Positions 63,687 through 64,000 of a stretch of DNA of 64,000 nt are shown here, one piece after another (within the stretch, counting starts at the first letter, position 1; every line of letters starts with the position of its first letter). Both the position numbers and the translations under genes were made by a program. The notes beneath the pieces were generated by a model, which was given only the letters and a program-made list of their open reading frames with translations, ran no database searches and was not told where the DNA came from. Source of the DNA: Williamwhitmania taraxaci. GTDB lineage: Bacteria; Bacteroidota; Bacteroidia; Bacteroidales; Williamwhitmaniaceae. The stretch lies in assembly GCF_900096565.1 (NCBI RefSeq), contig NZ_FMYP01000002.1, positions 49,366 through 113,365 on the forward strand. The letters are read 5' to 3'.

Positions 63687-64000
63687 AATTTGTGCGGTTT
63701 TATGTAGTGGTTTTGTTGTCTAAATCGAAATTACTCTTTTTTATGGAAAATACAATGGATTCGCTTTAAATACATGTATGCAATTTGTTGTGTTGCTACT
63801 GCATTTGAAAATAGATGTTTAATAGTCAATTTCTATTTATCGTCGAAAGTTAGTTAAGAAATTGATATCAAGTATTGTTTTTTGCTTACGTTGGTCAATT
63901 TCCTATATAACCTTATATCCGCAACATAAAAGCATAAAATAATCGGGAACCCCTGTAATAATAATCATCACAAGGCTTTCCCGATTAAAATATTTTCACC
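63687..64000. other. Gene-free right edge
   Basis: 314 AT-rich bases upstream of the response regulator. Apart from the hairpin at 63941-63986, I saw no gene, repeat or RNA. Confidence 0.5.
63941..63986. terminator. Hairpin near the right edge
   Basis: AATCGGGAA pairs with TTCCCGATT over a 28-base loop that may fold internally (CCTGT with ACAAGG, imperfect). Probably the terminator of a gene beyond the window. Confidence 0.45.

Noticed and set aside
1..64000. Mobile elements, prophage or integrated island
   Set aside because: No transposase, integrase, phage structural genes or attachment-site duplications were recognised. The tRNA-Ser is not followed by an integrase.

Overview
The window looks like a chromosomal segment of an anaerobic or facultative member of the Bacteroidota, probably Bacteroidales or a near relative. 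Four things point that way. Many genes are preceded by the TAnnTTTG -7 box typical of this phylum. Several family types are characteristic of it: a lamin-tail/OadG fusion, GH3 plus beta-lactamase-like hydrolase, DUF4293, DUF4956 with VTC, a separate PyrI, and an ECF sigma factor beside a TonB-dependent receptor. Shine-Dalgarno sites are weak or absent. Rubredoxin and a sodium-pumping methylmalonyl-CoA decarboxylase suggest propionate-forming fermentation. No phage, insertion sequence, CRISPR array or integrated island was recognised; it reads as ordinary core and semi-core genome.

Layout. 1-4.2 kb: a minus-strand operon for methylmalonyl-CoA epimerase and the Na+-translocating decarboxylase (mce, alpha, OadG-like gamma, biotin carrier, beta cut by the window edge). 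4.4-10.8 kb: an LtaS-like sulfatase-fold transferase, a secreted GH3/serine-hydrolase fusion, and a FabH-like ketosynthase with Ser where the catalytic Cys is expected. 11-14.3 kb: a tandem adenylate kinase whose second half looks inactive, and a TPR histidine kinase. 14.6-25.7 kb: a GT-C-like membrane protein, an M64 lipoprotein, an SBF-type transporter, a small lipoprotein, a large tricorn-like S41 protease, a secreted Cys/Lys-rich repeat protein and a C1 peptidase. 25.8-31 kb: a SiaC-like protein, a VTC/DUF4956 operon, rubredoxin, TauE/SafE and PepD. 31-34 kb: CysQ, a glycosyltransferase and a YgjV-like membrane protein with an acetyltransferase-like tail.

34-41.3 kb: dnaA, an MCE/MlaD protein, a cell-wall amidase and a divergent LptD-like outer-membrane protein, then a PabA/TrpG glutaminase. 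41.3-48.6 kb: ridA, the ribosomal operon rpsF-rpsR-rplI, a BFD-like ferredoxin, SirB1-like and nucleoside phosphorylase genes, DUF4293, and an EamA-YigZ-pyrB-pyrI operon. 48.7-52.9 kb: an operon of a PAS hybrid kinase, endonuclease IV and an isoaspartyl peptidase. 53.1 kb: tRNA-Ser(GGA). 53.5-57.8 kb: an ECF sigma factor, a membrane anti-sigma-like protein and a DUF4097 protein, divergent from a TonB-dependent receptor. 58-63.7 kb: a membrane protein with an M28/PDZ peptidase, a small membrane protein, a TPR/SpoIIE-type phosphatase and a single-domain response regulator.

Secreted or envelope peptidases (M64, S41, C1, M28), PepD and the isoaspartyl peptidase suggest a peptide-using lifestyle. 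Many transcription units end in strong hairpins, several bidirectional between convergent genes. No complete novel multi-gene system was identified. The features most worth a second look are the Ser-type FabH, the adenylate kinase with a degenerate second domain, the Cys/Lys-rich secreted protein, and the sigma factor locus facing a TonB receptor with an unusually long leader.
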